Positions 6,709 through 14,508 of a DNA stretch of 42,858 bases are shown in pieces; position 1 is the stretch's first letter; every line of letters starts with the position of its first letter. The stretch covers positions 1 to 42,858 of the forward strand of contig JAAYSP010000079.1 of assembly GCA_012518355.1 (NCBI GenBank), given 5' to 3'. This stretch comes from a candidate division WS1 bacterium (lineage in GTDB: Bacteria; Armatimonadota; Zipacnadia; Zipacnadales; UBA11051). The notes below the pieces were generated by a model. It worked only from the letters and a program-made list of their open reading frames with translations, had not been told where the DNA came from and did no database searches. The position numbers and the translations under genes were made by a program.

Positions 6709-8499
6709 TCACTGAGGTCGGCTTCGCAAAGTCAGCAGTACTGGGTAGTGCGAACCCGATTGGGGTATGGTGAAGACCCGCACTGAATACCGATTTCCGG
6801 CCAGCACCGTTGCTCTATGGATCACTTTCTCTGATTGATTGTCGAGCATCGGTGTCTCAACCAATCGCCCCTCAATCCAGAATACCCCTCGGGCTATCCC
6901 CCCACGTGGGTGCATAACCAACTCTATCGCCGCAGATCGATCAGTCGGATTTTCGACAGTAGCGTTGATGCGGTGCAGCACACCATAGCTGCCCATCAAC
7001 GGATTTCCGGCAGTGCTCATGTCGGTATCTTTGCCCAGGCTGTAGAAGCACCAGCCATCTCCTACCGTGTGGAGCATGTCTACCAGCTTCTCACCATCGT
7101 ACGCAAAACCACTGGTGGGGCGATCAGCGTACATACTCCCCGGTGCCGCGGTGACAGATCTACGCGAAGTACCGGTGGTCTCCTCAGCCGTCACCTCTAC
7201 GATCAGCTCTCCATCGCCCAGTGGCACCATACGCTTGACTCCACTGGCCAACTCGCGAGGACGCAACCGGACTTCTGATATTTCGATACTGCTTCCTGCT
7301 GGTATAGGTAACACGTAGCCGATGCCCGAAAACAGATCAGACATAAATCTGGATGCCGCCACATGGCCCGCGAAAAGCTCATCCAGACTGGGACCTGCTC
7401 GCCCCTCGGTCAGGTGTAGCGGGATAGCCCTGTCGCCCAGGTTGTGAACTCGTACACTCAGATGCATCGGCGAAGAAGACGCGTTTACATGATGCCAGAG
7501 CAATCGAGCGCCCTGTCTTTGGCCCAGATGCTCACGTAGTAACACAGCCGACCCGGCAACCTTCTCGGGCACGTTGCTGACTAACAGCGTGTCAGCAGTC
7601 ATCTCTGGAGCAGCTATGCGTTGTATCTGCACCATATGAGTGCGCACAACCGGCAGGTAGGCGCCGCCCTCGGCCTTCACATTGACTTGATAGCCATCAG
7701 CAGATGTCACCGGCGTGCCGATAGCAAGCCAGGCCCCCGGCTCGAGGTTTGTGACGCTACGGACAAGACACTCCACCGCCTGCGGCAGTTGCTCCTTGCG
7801 CAACCGCGCACCAGATACCTGCAACTGTGAAGTCGGCGGTATACGTGCCGCCCATTTGCGACACAGCACTGAGATGACGCTGGAGCACTCACGGAGGCCA
7901 ACAGTCACTTGCGTATCGCCAGGCTGCAACGCCCACACCACCACACCTTTGCCGTCCTGCGAATCCTGCATGGTGACTACCGACTCATCAGCAACGCTGA
8001 TGCTGTCCGGACGTCCCGCGGTACCTCCCCACCTGATTGTGCGGCTTTCCCCCACCGGCACCAACACTTCCGGATACGGCGTGATCGTCAGATACGGGTC
8101 AGCCAGCACAGCTTTGACATTCGCCGCCCAACTCTGTGCCAGGCCTTCGGCGGAACTGTTGGCACTTTTGGCAAGGGCAGCATTCACTGTGACTACGGCC
8201 TGACCGGCTACGATAAGCTGTGCCTGTTGATCAGCCGCCTTCACGGTCACATCTGTTGGTCGTGCGCCACTCATGGCGGCTGTATTCATCTTCTGGGCAA
8301 TCGCCTGGGCTCTTGTCAACAGACCTTCGGCATTGCCACCGCGCAATCGCAGTATCACTTTTCCACGAGCAACCACCTGGGCACTGGTATTGTCCGCCCC
8401 TGCAAAAGCCTCAAACTGTAGCAGACAATTGCAAGTACCGACACCGGTGGAGACAAGCACCAGCACTGCCACCACTACTGCGGCACATCTGTTTCTCAT
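6709..8499 (-). CDS. Exported protein of unknown function with Ig-like segment
   Basis: A 596-residue protein from ATG 8499, with GGAG 8 nt upstream. The N-terminus is a signal peptide (Arg pair, hydrophobic stretch about 7-22). Residues ~145-210 contain VPVGESRTI...ISVADESVV...LQPGDTQVTVGL, the pattern of Ig-like BIG2/pilus-assembly N-terminal domains. The rest is beta-rich with no catalytic motif I recognise; a block with WHHVNASS, VHNLGDRAIP and GHVAASRF near 345-395 may be a conserved domain. It lies after a terminator at the end of the lpxD operon, so it either has its own promoter in a short gap or depends on read-through. Location is probably periplasm, outer-membrane inner face or surface. 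Function is not known. Confidence 0.75.
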   Translation of the reverse strand: MRNRCAAVVVAVLVLVSTGVGTCNCLLQFEAFAGADNTSAQVVARGKVILRLRGGNAEGLLTRAQAIAQKMNTAAMSGARPTDVTVKAADQQAQLIVAGQAVVTVNAALAKSANSSAEGLAQSWAANVKAVLADPYLTITPYPEVLVPVGESRTIRWGGTAGRPDSISVADESVVTMQDSQDGKGVVVWALQPGDTQVTVGLRECSSVISVLCRKWAARIPPTSQLQVSGARLRKEQLPQAVECLVRSVTNLEPGAWLAIGTPVTSADGYQVNVKAEGGAYLPVVRTHMVQIQRIAAPEMTADTLLVSNVPEKVAGSAVLLREHLGQRQGARLLWHHVNASSSPMHLSVRVHNLGDRAIPLHLTEGRAGPSLDELFAGHVAASRFMSDLFSGIGYVLPIPAGSSIEISEVRLRPRELASGVKRMVPLGDGELIVEVTAEETTGTSRRSVTAAPGSMYADRPTSGFAYDGEKLVDMLHTVGDGWCFYSLGKDTDMSTAGNPLMGSYGVLHRINATVENPTDRSAAIELVMHPRGGIARGVFWIEGRLVETPMLDNQSEKVIHRATVLAGNRYSVRVFTIPQSGSHYPVLLTLRSRPQ

Positions 8500-8533
8500 G
8501 GATTACTCCAGAACAACATGATAGTAGGCATAC

Positions 8534-8572
8534 AAAAGTCTGGCGCCACTGCATTTGCGCGGACGCCAGACT
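8534..8572 (-). terminator. Intrinsic terminator after lpxD
   Basis: On the minus strand a perfect 9-bp stem (AGTCTGGCG/CGCCAGACT, 18-nt loop) is followed by TTTTG. It lies 34 bp past the lpxD stop and ends the bamA-skp-X-lpxD transcript before the exported protein gene. Confidence 0.8.
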
Positions 8573-8605
8573 CAGGAAATGCTATCAGTTTCGTCAGGCG
8601 CGGTG

Positions 8606-9649
8606 TCAGCCGTCCTTGTCAAGCAGTTCTTCCAACTCCCGGACACGTCTTCGGAGATCTCTTATCTCGCGCAGCAAATCCGGTAGCCTGCGTACAGACG
8701 CCTCTGCCCGCATCGCGGAGCTGTGTTTGGTTGCAGGAAAGCCAGAGTAGATACCCGGCTCGGTGATATCTGATATCACGCCGCAACCTCCGCCCAGTGT
8801 TACGTTATCGCAAATCTTGATGTGATCGTTGATCCCGGCCTGCCCTCCCATGACGACATTGTCGCCTATGGCAGTGCTGCCCGCTATGCCCACCTGCCCG
8901 CACAGCAGACAGTTACGGCCGATGGTTACGTTGTGGGCTACATGAACTCCGTCGTCCATTTTAGTACCCTGGCCAATGCGGGTGGCGTTGATCGTGGCAC
9001 GGTCAATAGTAGTGTGTGCACCCACTTCTACGTCGTCTTCGATGATGACGGTGCCAATCTGGTGTATCTTCCTATGGCCTTCGGGAGTAGGCGCAAAGCC
9101 AAAGCCATCAGCACCAACGGCGGCACCTGCATGTATGATGCATCTGGCACCAATTATAACTCGCTCGCCGATATACACCTGTGGGTGAACCGCGGTGGCA
9201 TTGCCGATGACTGCCTCATGGCCGACGTAGGCAAGCGGGTGGATGATCACATCGTCGCCGAGGATAGTGTTCTCGCCGACAAAGGCATGTGCACCGATGC
9301 TCACGTTGCTTCCCAACACCACTCCGGCCTCCACCACCGCAGTGGGATGTATCCCCTCATAACACCTGGGCTTGGGCGCGAAGATCTCAAGCACACGGCT
9401 AAATGCCAGGCGAGGGTCTTCGGTGACAATCATCGGCTTGTGCCCAACGGTGGCGTTTGGCGGTACGATAAGGGCAGACGCACCGGAGGTCTCTGCCAGT
9501 GGTAGTAACTCGACCTTCTCGACAAAGGCAATCTGCCCGTTGCCAGCCTGATCCAGCGAGCCTACGCCTGTGATGGTGACATCTTCACCCTGGGCGCGCC
9601 CCTGGAGCATCTCAGCAAGCTGCGATAGTGGGTAGCTCTGTTCTGACAC
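8606..9649 (-). CDS. lpxD: UDP-3-O-(3-hydroxyacyl)glucosamine N-acyltransferase LpxD
   Basis: A 347-residue enzyme that adds the second acyl chain, from acyl-ACP, to UDP-3-O-acyl-glucosamine in lipid A synthesis. The N-terminal uridine-binding domain covers about 1-100 (LxQLAEML, IAFVEK, TEDPRLAFSRVLEIF). A left-handed beta-helix of hexapeptide repeats follows from 100 to 310, with the catalytic-type His in GVHVAHNVTIG near 234. The C-terminus is a coiled-coil helix (LPDLLREIRDLRRRVRELEELL). GTG 9649 is preceded by GGGAGG about 7 nt upstream. Length is standard. It is the last gene of the bamA-skp-X-lpxD series, as in proteobacteria but without fabZ and lpxA after it. Its presence indicates the cell makes a lipid A-type outer leaflet. 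Confidence 0.95.
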   Translation of the reverse strand: MSEQSYPLSQLAEMLQGRAQGEDVTITGVGSLDQAGNGQIAFVEKVELLPLAETSGASALIVPPNATVGHKPMIVTEDPRLAFSRVLEIFAPKPRCYEGIHPTAVVEAGVVLGSNVSIGAHAFVGENTILGDDVIIHPLAYVGHEAVIGNATAVHPQVYIGERVIIGARCIIHAGAAVGADGFGFAPTPEGHRKIHQIGTVIIEDDVEVGAHTTIDRATINATRIGQGTKMDDGVHVAHNVTIGRNCLLCGQVGIAGSTAIGDNVVMGGQAGINDHIKICDNVTLGGGCGVISDITEPGIYSGFPATKHSSAMRAEASVRRLPDLLREIRDLRRRVRELEELLDKDG

Positions 9650-9673
9650 TCGAGAACCTCCCGCAAATCCTGT

Positions 9674-10846
9674 TTACGACTGCCACATTCTGCGCAATTG
9701 TGGTCTTAGTTGCTCTGTGACATCCGGCCCCGCTGTCGGCTGGGTCGGCGGTACAGTCAGGCGAGTGCCGGCTTCCAAAGCGCTCTTGCGCACCGCTAAC
9801 ACCGTCTCGTCATATATGCGACGGCTTAGCCTCGACTTCTGCACTGAGAGCATAGCAGCCAGACGGTTGCCGGCGGAAGCATAGACTGCTTCTACATCCG
9901 TACCACCGGGCTCATATTCGTGCGTCAAGACGTCAACCGCACTCGATTGATGCACCAGCACACGGCCGCTGTAGTCAGGGACCTCCCAATTGCTTAGGAG
10001 TTTAGACAAACGATCTGCAGTTTTGCTTCCGGAACTTACCGAACTATGCAATCTTTTCTGCATTTTTTGCCAAACTTGCTGCTGTGCCGTGTCAAAAGCA
10101 AGCTGTGCCTCCTGCCGCATCCGAGCTTCGTACTCGTCAAGCAGACGTTGCGAAGCATCCGCCTGTTCTGCCATTTGCGCTTCGATCCTCGCCAGAATCC
10201 GCTCGCGTTCGGAGGGTGCCGCGTCAGTGCTCTCGCCACGGCGCCGGACCATCAGGTCCGCATTCATCAGCGCTTCTTGATATTTGCGGACCAGGTCGGC
10301 TTCCTTGCGGCTCAATTCAAGCTGTTCGGCGTATCGGGTGGCCTGCAATTTCTGTTCAAGATCGCCCCTTAGTTGCTGCTCAATCCATCCAAGCCTGGCC
10401 CTCAGATCTGGCGCCAATTCACTTGGCGATGCCGCGAAAGCATTGGTGCGACTCTGCCGCCACAGTGTCACATAATCATCGTAGGTCACACTATCGAAAC
10501 CCGGTGGCTGTGGGCCGATGAGCACCAGGGTGCTATCGGGGCGCGGTCCCCAGTGCCATCTCCGCTCCCAGCGGTGGACAGTCAGGCTACTGAAGCGGGC
10601 AATTTCGGCATCCAAACGCATCAATTGCGGGTACAGAGGGTGCTCGGACATTAGCCGTGCCGGATAGGCATGACATGTTTCGCCGAGAGCCCCCCATGTC
10701 AAATCACTGGATTTGATGGGCGCATCGGTGTCAGATCTTGACGCCGGAGCGAAAGTTGTCTGCGATATGACTATTGCGCCGACCAGCATTACTGCGACAA
10801 GGGTGGCGATCTGCCAGGCAGCGATACGACTAGCCCTGGCTCTCAT
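9674..10846 (-). CDS. Membrane-anchored or exported coiled-coil protein of unknown function between skp and lpxD
   Basis: About 390 residues from ATG 10846, which lies 7 nt past the skp stop; an upstream in-frame start at 10885 would overlap skp by 32 nt. A signal anchor is seen at about 9-29 (AAWQIATLVAVMLVGAIVIS). The middle third is highly charged and Gln/Arg/Glu-rich with heptad character (QQLRGDLEQKLQATRYAEQL through EARMRQEAQLAFDTAQQQ), a long coiled coil. The C-terminal part has VLTHEY and an Ala/Arg helix. No enzyme motif is visible. Its spacing of 24 nt to lpxD and its place after skp suggest a role in outer-membrane protein or lipid delivery, perhaps an elongated Skp-like holdase. 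This is inference; I do not recognise the family. Confidence 0.78.
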   Translation of the reverse strand: MRARASRIAAWQIATLVAVMLVGAIVISQTTFAPASRSDTDAPIKSSDLTWGALGETCHAYPARLMSEHPLYPQLMRLDAEIARFSSLTVHRWERRWHWGPRPDSTLVLIGPQPPGFDSVTYDDYVTLWRQSRTNAFAASPSELAPDLRARLGWIEQQLRGDLEQKLQATRYAEQLELSRKEADLVRKYQEALMNADLMVRRRGESTDAAPSERERILARIEAQMAEQADASQRLLDEYEARMRQEAQLAFDTAQQQVWQKMQKRLHSSVSSGSKTADRLSKLLSNWEVPDYSGRVLVHQSSAVDVLTHEYEPGGTDVEAVYASAGNRLAAMLSVQKSRLSRRIYDETVLAVRKSALEAGTRLTVPPTQPTAGPDVTEQLRPQLRRMWQS

Positions 10847-10853
10847 GACGCTA

Positions 10854-11555
10854 TCACTGCTCCGGCGGGGTGTTGAGTTTCTCAAGCACCACTGCAGTCA
10901 AATCGGTTACATGTTCGCTGCAGTAAAATACCATGCCTCGGTCCACCACCAGGTCGTATTTGTCGGCCTGGGCGACCTCGGTGATGATCTCCCGCACGCT
11001 GGTGACAAGTGACACCTGGGTCTCTGAGCGCTTCTCCAGGTACTCCCGCTCAATGGCGGTGGCACGCATAGTGATATCGGCATGGCGCGCCTCGTATGTG
11101 TCTGAGAGACTGTTGAACTCATCGCCCTCAGCGGGTGTGCGGCCCGTATTGGCTTGCAGGTCCATGAACCGCTTTTCTTTCTGCTCTGACACCTGCCGCA
11201 GCTCTTCCTCACGGCTGGTCTGCGCGTCGGTCCACTTATCACGCGAGATCTGAAGCAGCTCTGCGATTTCCGCAAAGTTCTGTTCACTCAAAAATAGGTA
11301 GTTGCGCAACTGGTCAATGTAACGCGTACGCGTCTGAGCCCAGGTGCGCAGTTGCTCCTGTTGCGCAATCAGTTCCTGATATTGCTCACTGATTATGTCC
11401 AGGTCCACAACGCCTACCTTGAGGATCGGTGATGCGGTTGTGGCCCCAGCCTCAGCTTGTGTTTCGGCCTCCTGAGCCACGATCATCCCGACCGACAGCA
11501 ACAGCAGACTCACCGCTACAGCAACAGTGGCTATCCACCTACTGCGTGTATTCAT
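10854..11555 (-). CDS. OmpH/Skp family periplasmic chaperone
   Basis: A 233-residue protein from ATG 11555, chosen because a classic signal peptide begins there (MNTRSRW, hydrophobic 10-25, VAQEAE cleavage region). The mature part starts ILKVGVVDLDIISEQY, the typical Skp first strand (KIGVVDxxxI), followed by a long coiled coil with QEQLRTWAQ and REEELRQVSEQKEKRF. It ends with a YDLVVDRGMVFYCSEHVTDLT-type strand pair, the usual Skp C-terminal cap. Skp trimers hold unfolded outer-membrane proteins in the periplasm for BamA. It lies downstream of bamA (275-bp gap) and is followed at 7 nt by the coiled-coil gene. The mature length, longer than proteobacterial Skp, is common outside proteobacteria. 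Confidence 0.88.
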   Translation of the reverse strand: MNTRSRWIATVAVAVSLLLLSVGMIVAQEAETQAEAGATTASPILKVGVVDLDIISEQYQELIAQQEQLRTWAQTRTRYIDQLRNYLFLSEQNFAEIAELLQISRDKWTDAQTSREEELRQVSEQKEKRFMDLQANTGRTPAEGDEFNSLSDTYEARHADITMRATAIEREYLEKRSETQVSLVTSVREIITEVAQADKYDLVVDRGMVFYCSEHVTDLTAVVLEKLNTPPEQ

Positions 11556-11829
11556 TTTGGTGTCAACCGACTCCTTTCGCACATCTCTACGGGCCACTTT
11601 GCGGCAGTCGCGTCTGGCAATGTGCACTCCGGACATACAGCTCGTCCAGAGGCGATTTAAGCGATAGAGTCTAAAAGAGGCACCAAGCAGCACCAGGAGT
11701 CACCGATAGTACCATGAATTATCCATGCTGGCCACATGACTGGACGGTCTGCGCCCATCTCCTGGAGTCGTCATGGGAAAACACAATCCTGTTGCCCAGG
11801 CACGCTTGTTCAGTGGACCATCAGGCGGC

Positions 11830-13737
11830 TCAAAACATGTGGCCGAAGCTGAAGTGAGCCTGGCTTCCGTCCTCACCATATCCGAAATCGAGCCGGATCG
11901 GCCCTATCGGCGTCTCCACCCGAAGACCCACTCCTGCACCTACGTGCGGGTCCAGACTGCTGTCTTCGGCCGGTATGCTGAAACCTGGTATGACTGTCGG
12001 GAACTTGCCATCGAATGAACTGCCCACATCCACGAAACCGACTGCCCACAGCTTGTCACTGATGGCCCGTCGATACTCGACGTTCAGGAGTGCCATTTTC
12101 TCTCCGCGAAAGCGGTCCTCGCGATAGCCTCGAAGAGTGTTGCTGCCGCCCACTGAAAACGATTCAAACAGTGGTAGATCTCCAAACGCCGCTCCTAGCA
12201 TCAGACGTGCAGCTAGAATCTGTTTCGGCGAGCCCAGAGTGCGGTACATGCGTCGTTCGGCGGTGAGCTTCTGGAACTGCACTTCTCCACCGACGAGCTT
12301 GTGGGCCAGCTCAAGGCTTATGTCAGTATAGCCACCAGACGTCGGATTTGCCAGCAAGTCACGGCTGTCCATGGTACGGCCGAGTGTGATGCTGGCCAGT
12401 CTTCCTCCGGGATGCAACGGAGCGGCTACAAGTATGGGGCCGAGCATGTCGCCAGGTCCCGGGGTATCGCTTATGCTGCCGGGGTCGTAGTTGCCCCCCG
12501 AAGCGCCGTCGCCACTGAGCCCATCTCCTGTCCGGTGGTCGCCGGGCAAGTTGCCTCCGACGCCGGGTATGCTTCCTTCACCGATGAGCCGAGTGCCCTG
12601 CAGAAAGCTGCTCGAGACCTTCTCACTGCGGAAGCCGAAAGTCATACGCGACTGGCTGCCAGTTGGTCTCGACAGGGACATGTTGACACCGGTGCGACGC
12701 TCATCAAACACGTCCTCAGAGGTAGTAACTGCCGCACCTCCGACGAATCGTCGGCTCCTCTCTGTGTCGAAAAGGCGGATAGAGAAGGAGCTGCCCTTAC
12801 TGTCCACATACGGTTTGAAATACTTGGTCTCGTAGCTGGTGCGGCCGAACAACTCGACGTCCACAGAGGCACGCTCACCTTTTCCGCGAAAATTGTTCTC
12901 TGCCAGAGACAATACCAGCACGAATTTGTCAAGATTGCTGTAACCGGCGGCCACCGAGAATTGCCCGGTGCGTTTTTCCTCGACCTGCAATGCGACGATG
13001 ACGCCCCGTTCAGGATCTTTCACGCCAGGGCGGATATCTGAACTCACGTTTTCGAACATGCCCAGGTTATAGATGCGGCGAATCTGTTCAACAATTTTCT
13101 GTTCCTGAAACAGCTCTCCGGCCTGCAGTTCCAGCTCGCGGCTGACTACCTCGTCCTTGGTGCGTATCAAGCCTTCGATGAGTACTTCTTCAATCCGTGC
13201 CTCAGTTATGACGAATGTGACTACCCCAAACTGGGATACCTGAACATCAGTGACCTCGGCCAGATAGCCCTTCTGACTGTAGTAGTCAGCAATACGGCCC
13301 ACATCACGCCGAATCGCCGCATCATCAATCACGTGCCCCTCGCGTATGAACATAGATTCCCGCAGCTCGGCATCCGTGATTACAGTGTTGCCCACCAGCT
13401 CCACTCTGGTGATCCGCTTTTTTTCCACTACGGTGATTACCACGGCCACACCCGTATCTGCATCCTGGGCATCAACTGCCACTGTGTCAAAGTACCCCAT
13501 CCGCATGAGCTTGCGCTGAGCTTCTTCGCGAGCGCGTGCGGTAAAGGGTGCCCCGATCTTGAGCACATCCGACACCTCCGCGATGATCGCCTCCGCAGAG
13601 ATATAGTCGTTGCCTTCGACGCGCAGTGCGGCGATGAGCGGCTCTTCTTGGGCCCATACAACGTGGGATGATGCCATGGCACACAATACAGGGACGATCG
13701 CCGCCAACAGGGCAATACGTGTTCGGCTATCGTTCAT
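11830..13737 (-). CDS. bamA: Outer membrane protein assembly factor BamA
   Basis: A 635-residue Omp85 protein that inserts beta-barrel proteins into the outer membrane. A signal peptide is at 1-30 (cleavage near VVWAQEE). Three POTRA domains lie at about 32-106, 108-181 and 182-255, each with the G-N/I and GYF-type turns, against five in proteobacteria. The barrel runs from about 258 to the terminal Phe. The lid motif is LRGYREDRFRGE near 548-559. Residues 386-433 form an unusual Gly/Asp/Pro-rich low-complexity stretch inside the barrel region, probably a long surface loop. AAGAGGTG precedes ATG 13737. It follows the ECF sigma gene by 86 bp on the same strand, placing outer-membrane assembly under that regulator's likely operon. 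Confidence 0.94.
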   Translation of the reverse strand: MNDSRTRIALLAAIVPVLCAMASSHVVWAQEEPLIAALRVEGNDYISAEAIIAEVSDVLKIGAPFTARAREEAQRKLMRMGYFDTVAVDAQDADTGVAVVITVVEKKRITRVELVGNTVITDAELRESMFIREGHVIDDAAIRRDVGRIADYYSQKGYLAEVTDVQVSQFGVVTFVITEARIEEVLIEGLIRTKDEVVSRELELQAGELFQEQKIVEQIRRIYNLGMFENVSSDIRPGVKDPERGVIVALQVEEKRTGQFSVAAGYSNLDKFVLVLSLAENNFRGKGERASVDVELFGRTSYETKYFKPYVDSKGSSFSIRLFDTERSRRFVGGAAVTTSEDVFDERRTGVNMSLSRPTGSQSRMTFGFRSEKVSSSFLQGTRLIGEGSIPGVGGNLPGDHRTGDGLSGDGASGGNYDPGSISDTPGPGDMLGPILVAAPLHPGGRLASITLGRTMDSRDLLANPTSGGYTDISLELAHKLVGGEVQFQKLTAERRMYRTLGSPKQILAARLMLGAAFGDLPLFESFSVGGSNTLRGYREDRFRGEKMALLNVEYRRAISDKLWAVGFVDVGSSFDGKFPTVIPGFSIPAEDSSLDPHVGAGVGLRVETPIGPIRLDFGYGEDGSQAHFSFGHMF

Positions 13738-13823
13738 GTTTACACCTCTTCTTGGGCAAACAGGCCGTGGCGCTAATGTATTGGTTTGCCGGCCTCAACC
13801 GGTGGAACGAAATCCGCCGGCGC

Positions 13824-14387
13824 TCAAGGCTCTTCGTTTAGATACTCTTCCAGACGCTCACGTAACACCGATCGTGCTCGAAACAGCCTGGACTTGACCG
13901 CTTCCAGGCTGCAACCAAGTATATCAGCCATCTCGTTGTAGGAAAAGCCCTGATAGTCGCGGAGAATGATGACCTCACGGTAATCATGGCGCAATCGCTC
14001 CACGGAACGGGCCAACACCTGCGCCAACTCACGATTTTCAGCAAGCCGTTCCGGCGCCAAAGTCTCATCAATAACATCAACGTAAATCTCAGAATCGTCT
14101 CCGGTGTCTAGCGGCGCATCGAGTGACACGACCTCGGTTCGGTTGATACGGCGTTGACGTTCCAGTCGGTTCTTGGTCAGGTTGATTGCGATTCGGTACA
14201 GCCAGGTATAGACCTGTGAGTCGCCGCGGAAACTATCCCAGGCCCGATAGGCATTCACAAAGGTATCCTGGGTCAAATCCGCGGCCTCTTCAGCGTCGCT
14301 GGTCAGGCGATAGACAACATTGTACACGCGCTCATAGTTGTCCGCGATGATTCGCTTGAATTCTTGCTGCTTTTGGTGGTCTGCCAC
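13824..14387 (-). CDS. ECF-type RNA polymerase sigma factor (RpoE/SigW-like)
   Basis: A 187-residue sigma factor with region 2 at about 12-80 (VYRLTSDAEEAADLTQDTF, then TWLYRIAINL) and region 4 at about 128-180 (VIILRDYQGFSYNEMADIL, a helix-turn-helix ending AVKSRLFRAR). Region 3 is absent, which defines the ECF group. GTG 14387 has GAAGG about 6 nt upstream. An ECF-type promoter lies 64-90 bp upstream (14451-14477), suggesting autoregulation. It heads the bamA-skp-X-lpxD series, so it probably controls outer-membrane assembly like proteobacterial sigma-E. No anti-sigma gene is adjacent; the double-zinc-finger gene at 38016 shares the same promoter motif and is a candidate partner. Family call is firm; regulon is inferred. 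Confidence 0.95.
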   Translation of the reverse strand: MADHQKQQEFKRIIADNYERVYNVVYRLTSDAEEAADLTQDTFVNAYRAWDSFRGDSQVYTWLYRIAINLTKNRLERQRRINRTEVVSLDAPLDTGDDSEIYVDVIDETLAPERLAENRELAQVLARSVERLRHDYREVIILRDYQGFSYNEMADILGCSLEAVKSRLFRARSVLRERLEEYLNEEP

Positions 14388-14450
14388 TCAGCCTTCACGC
14401 CTGATAGATTCCGTCCCACCGGAGCCAGGCGGGAGCGCGAGTTATGGACT

Positions 14451-14477
14451 TAGACACGAACCGGGCATGTCGGTTGC
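14451..14477 (-). promoter_or_regulatory. ECF-type promoter of the sigma gene (AAC-N14-CGTGTCTA)
   Basis: On the minus strand AAC (14475-14473) and CGTGTCTA (14458-14451) are separated by 14 nt. This matches the usual ECF layout of an AAC-containing -35 and a CGTC/TCTA-like -10. The same arrangement with identical spacing precedes the zinc-finger gene at 38016. The predicted leader before GTG 14387 is about 57 nt. Confidence 0.6.
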
Positions 14478-14508
14478 AAAGCCTCTCTCTCAATCCAGGA
14501 CCGCGCCA

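Noticed and set aside
8822-9505. 227-codon plus-strand frame opposite lpxD
   Set aside because: Mirror of the hexapeptide-repeat coding sequence. The lpxD frame has motifs, ribosome site and normal length.
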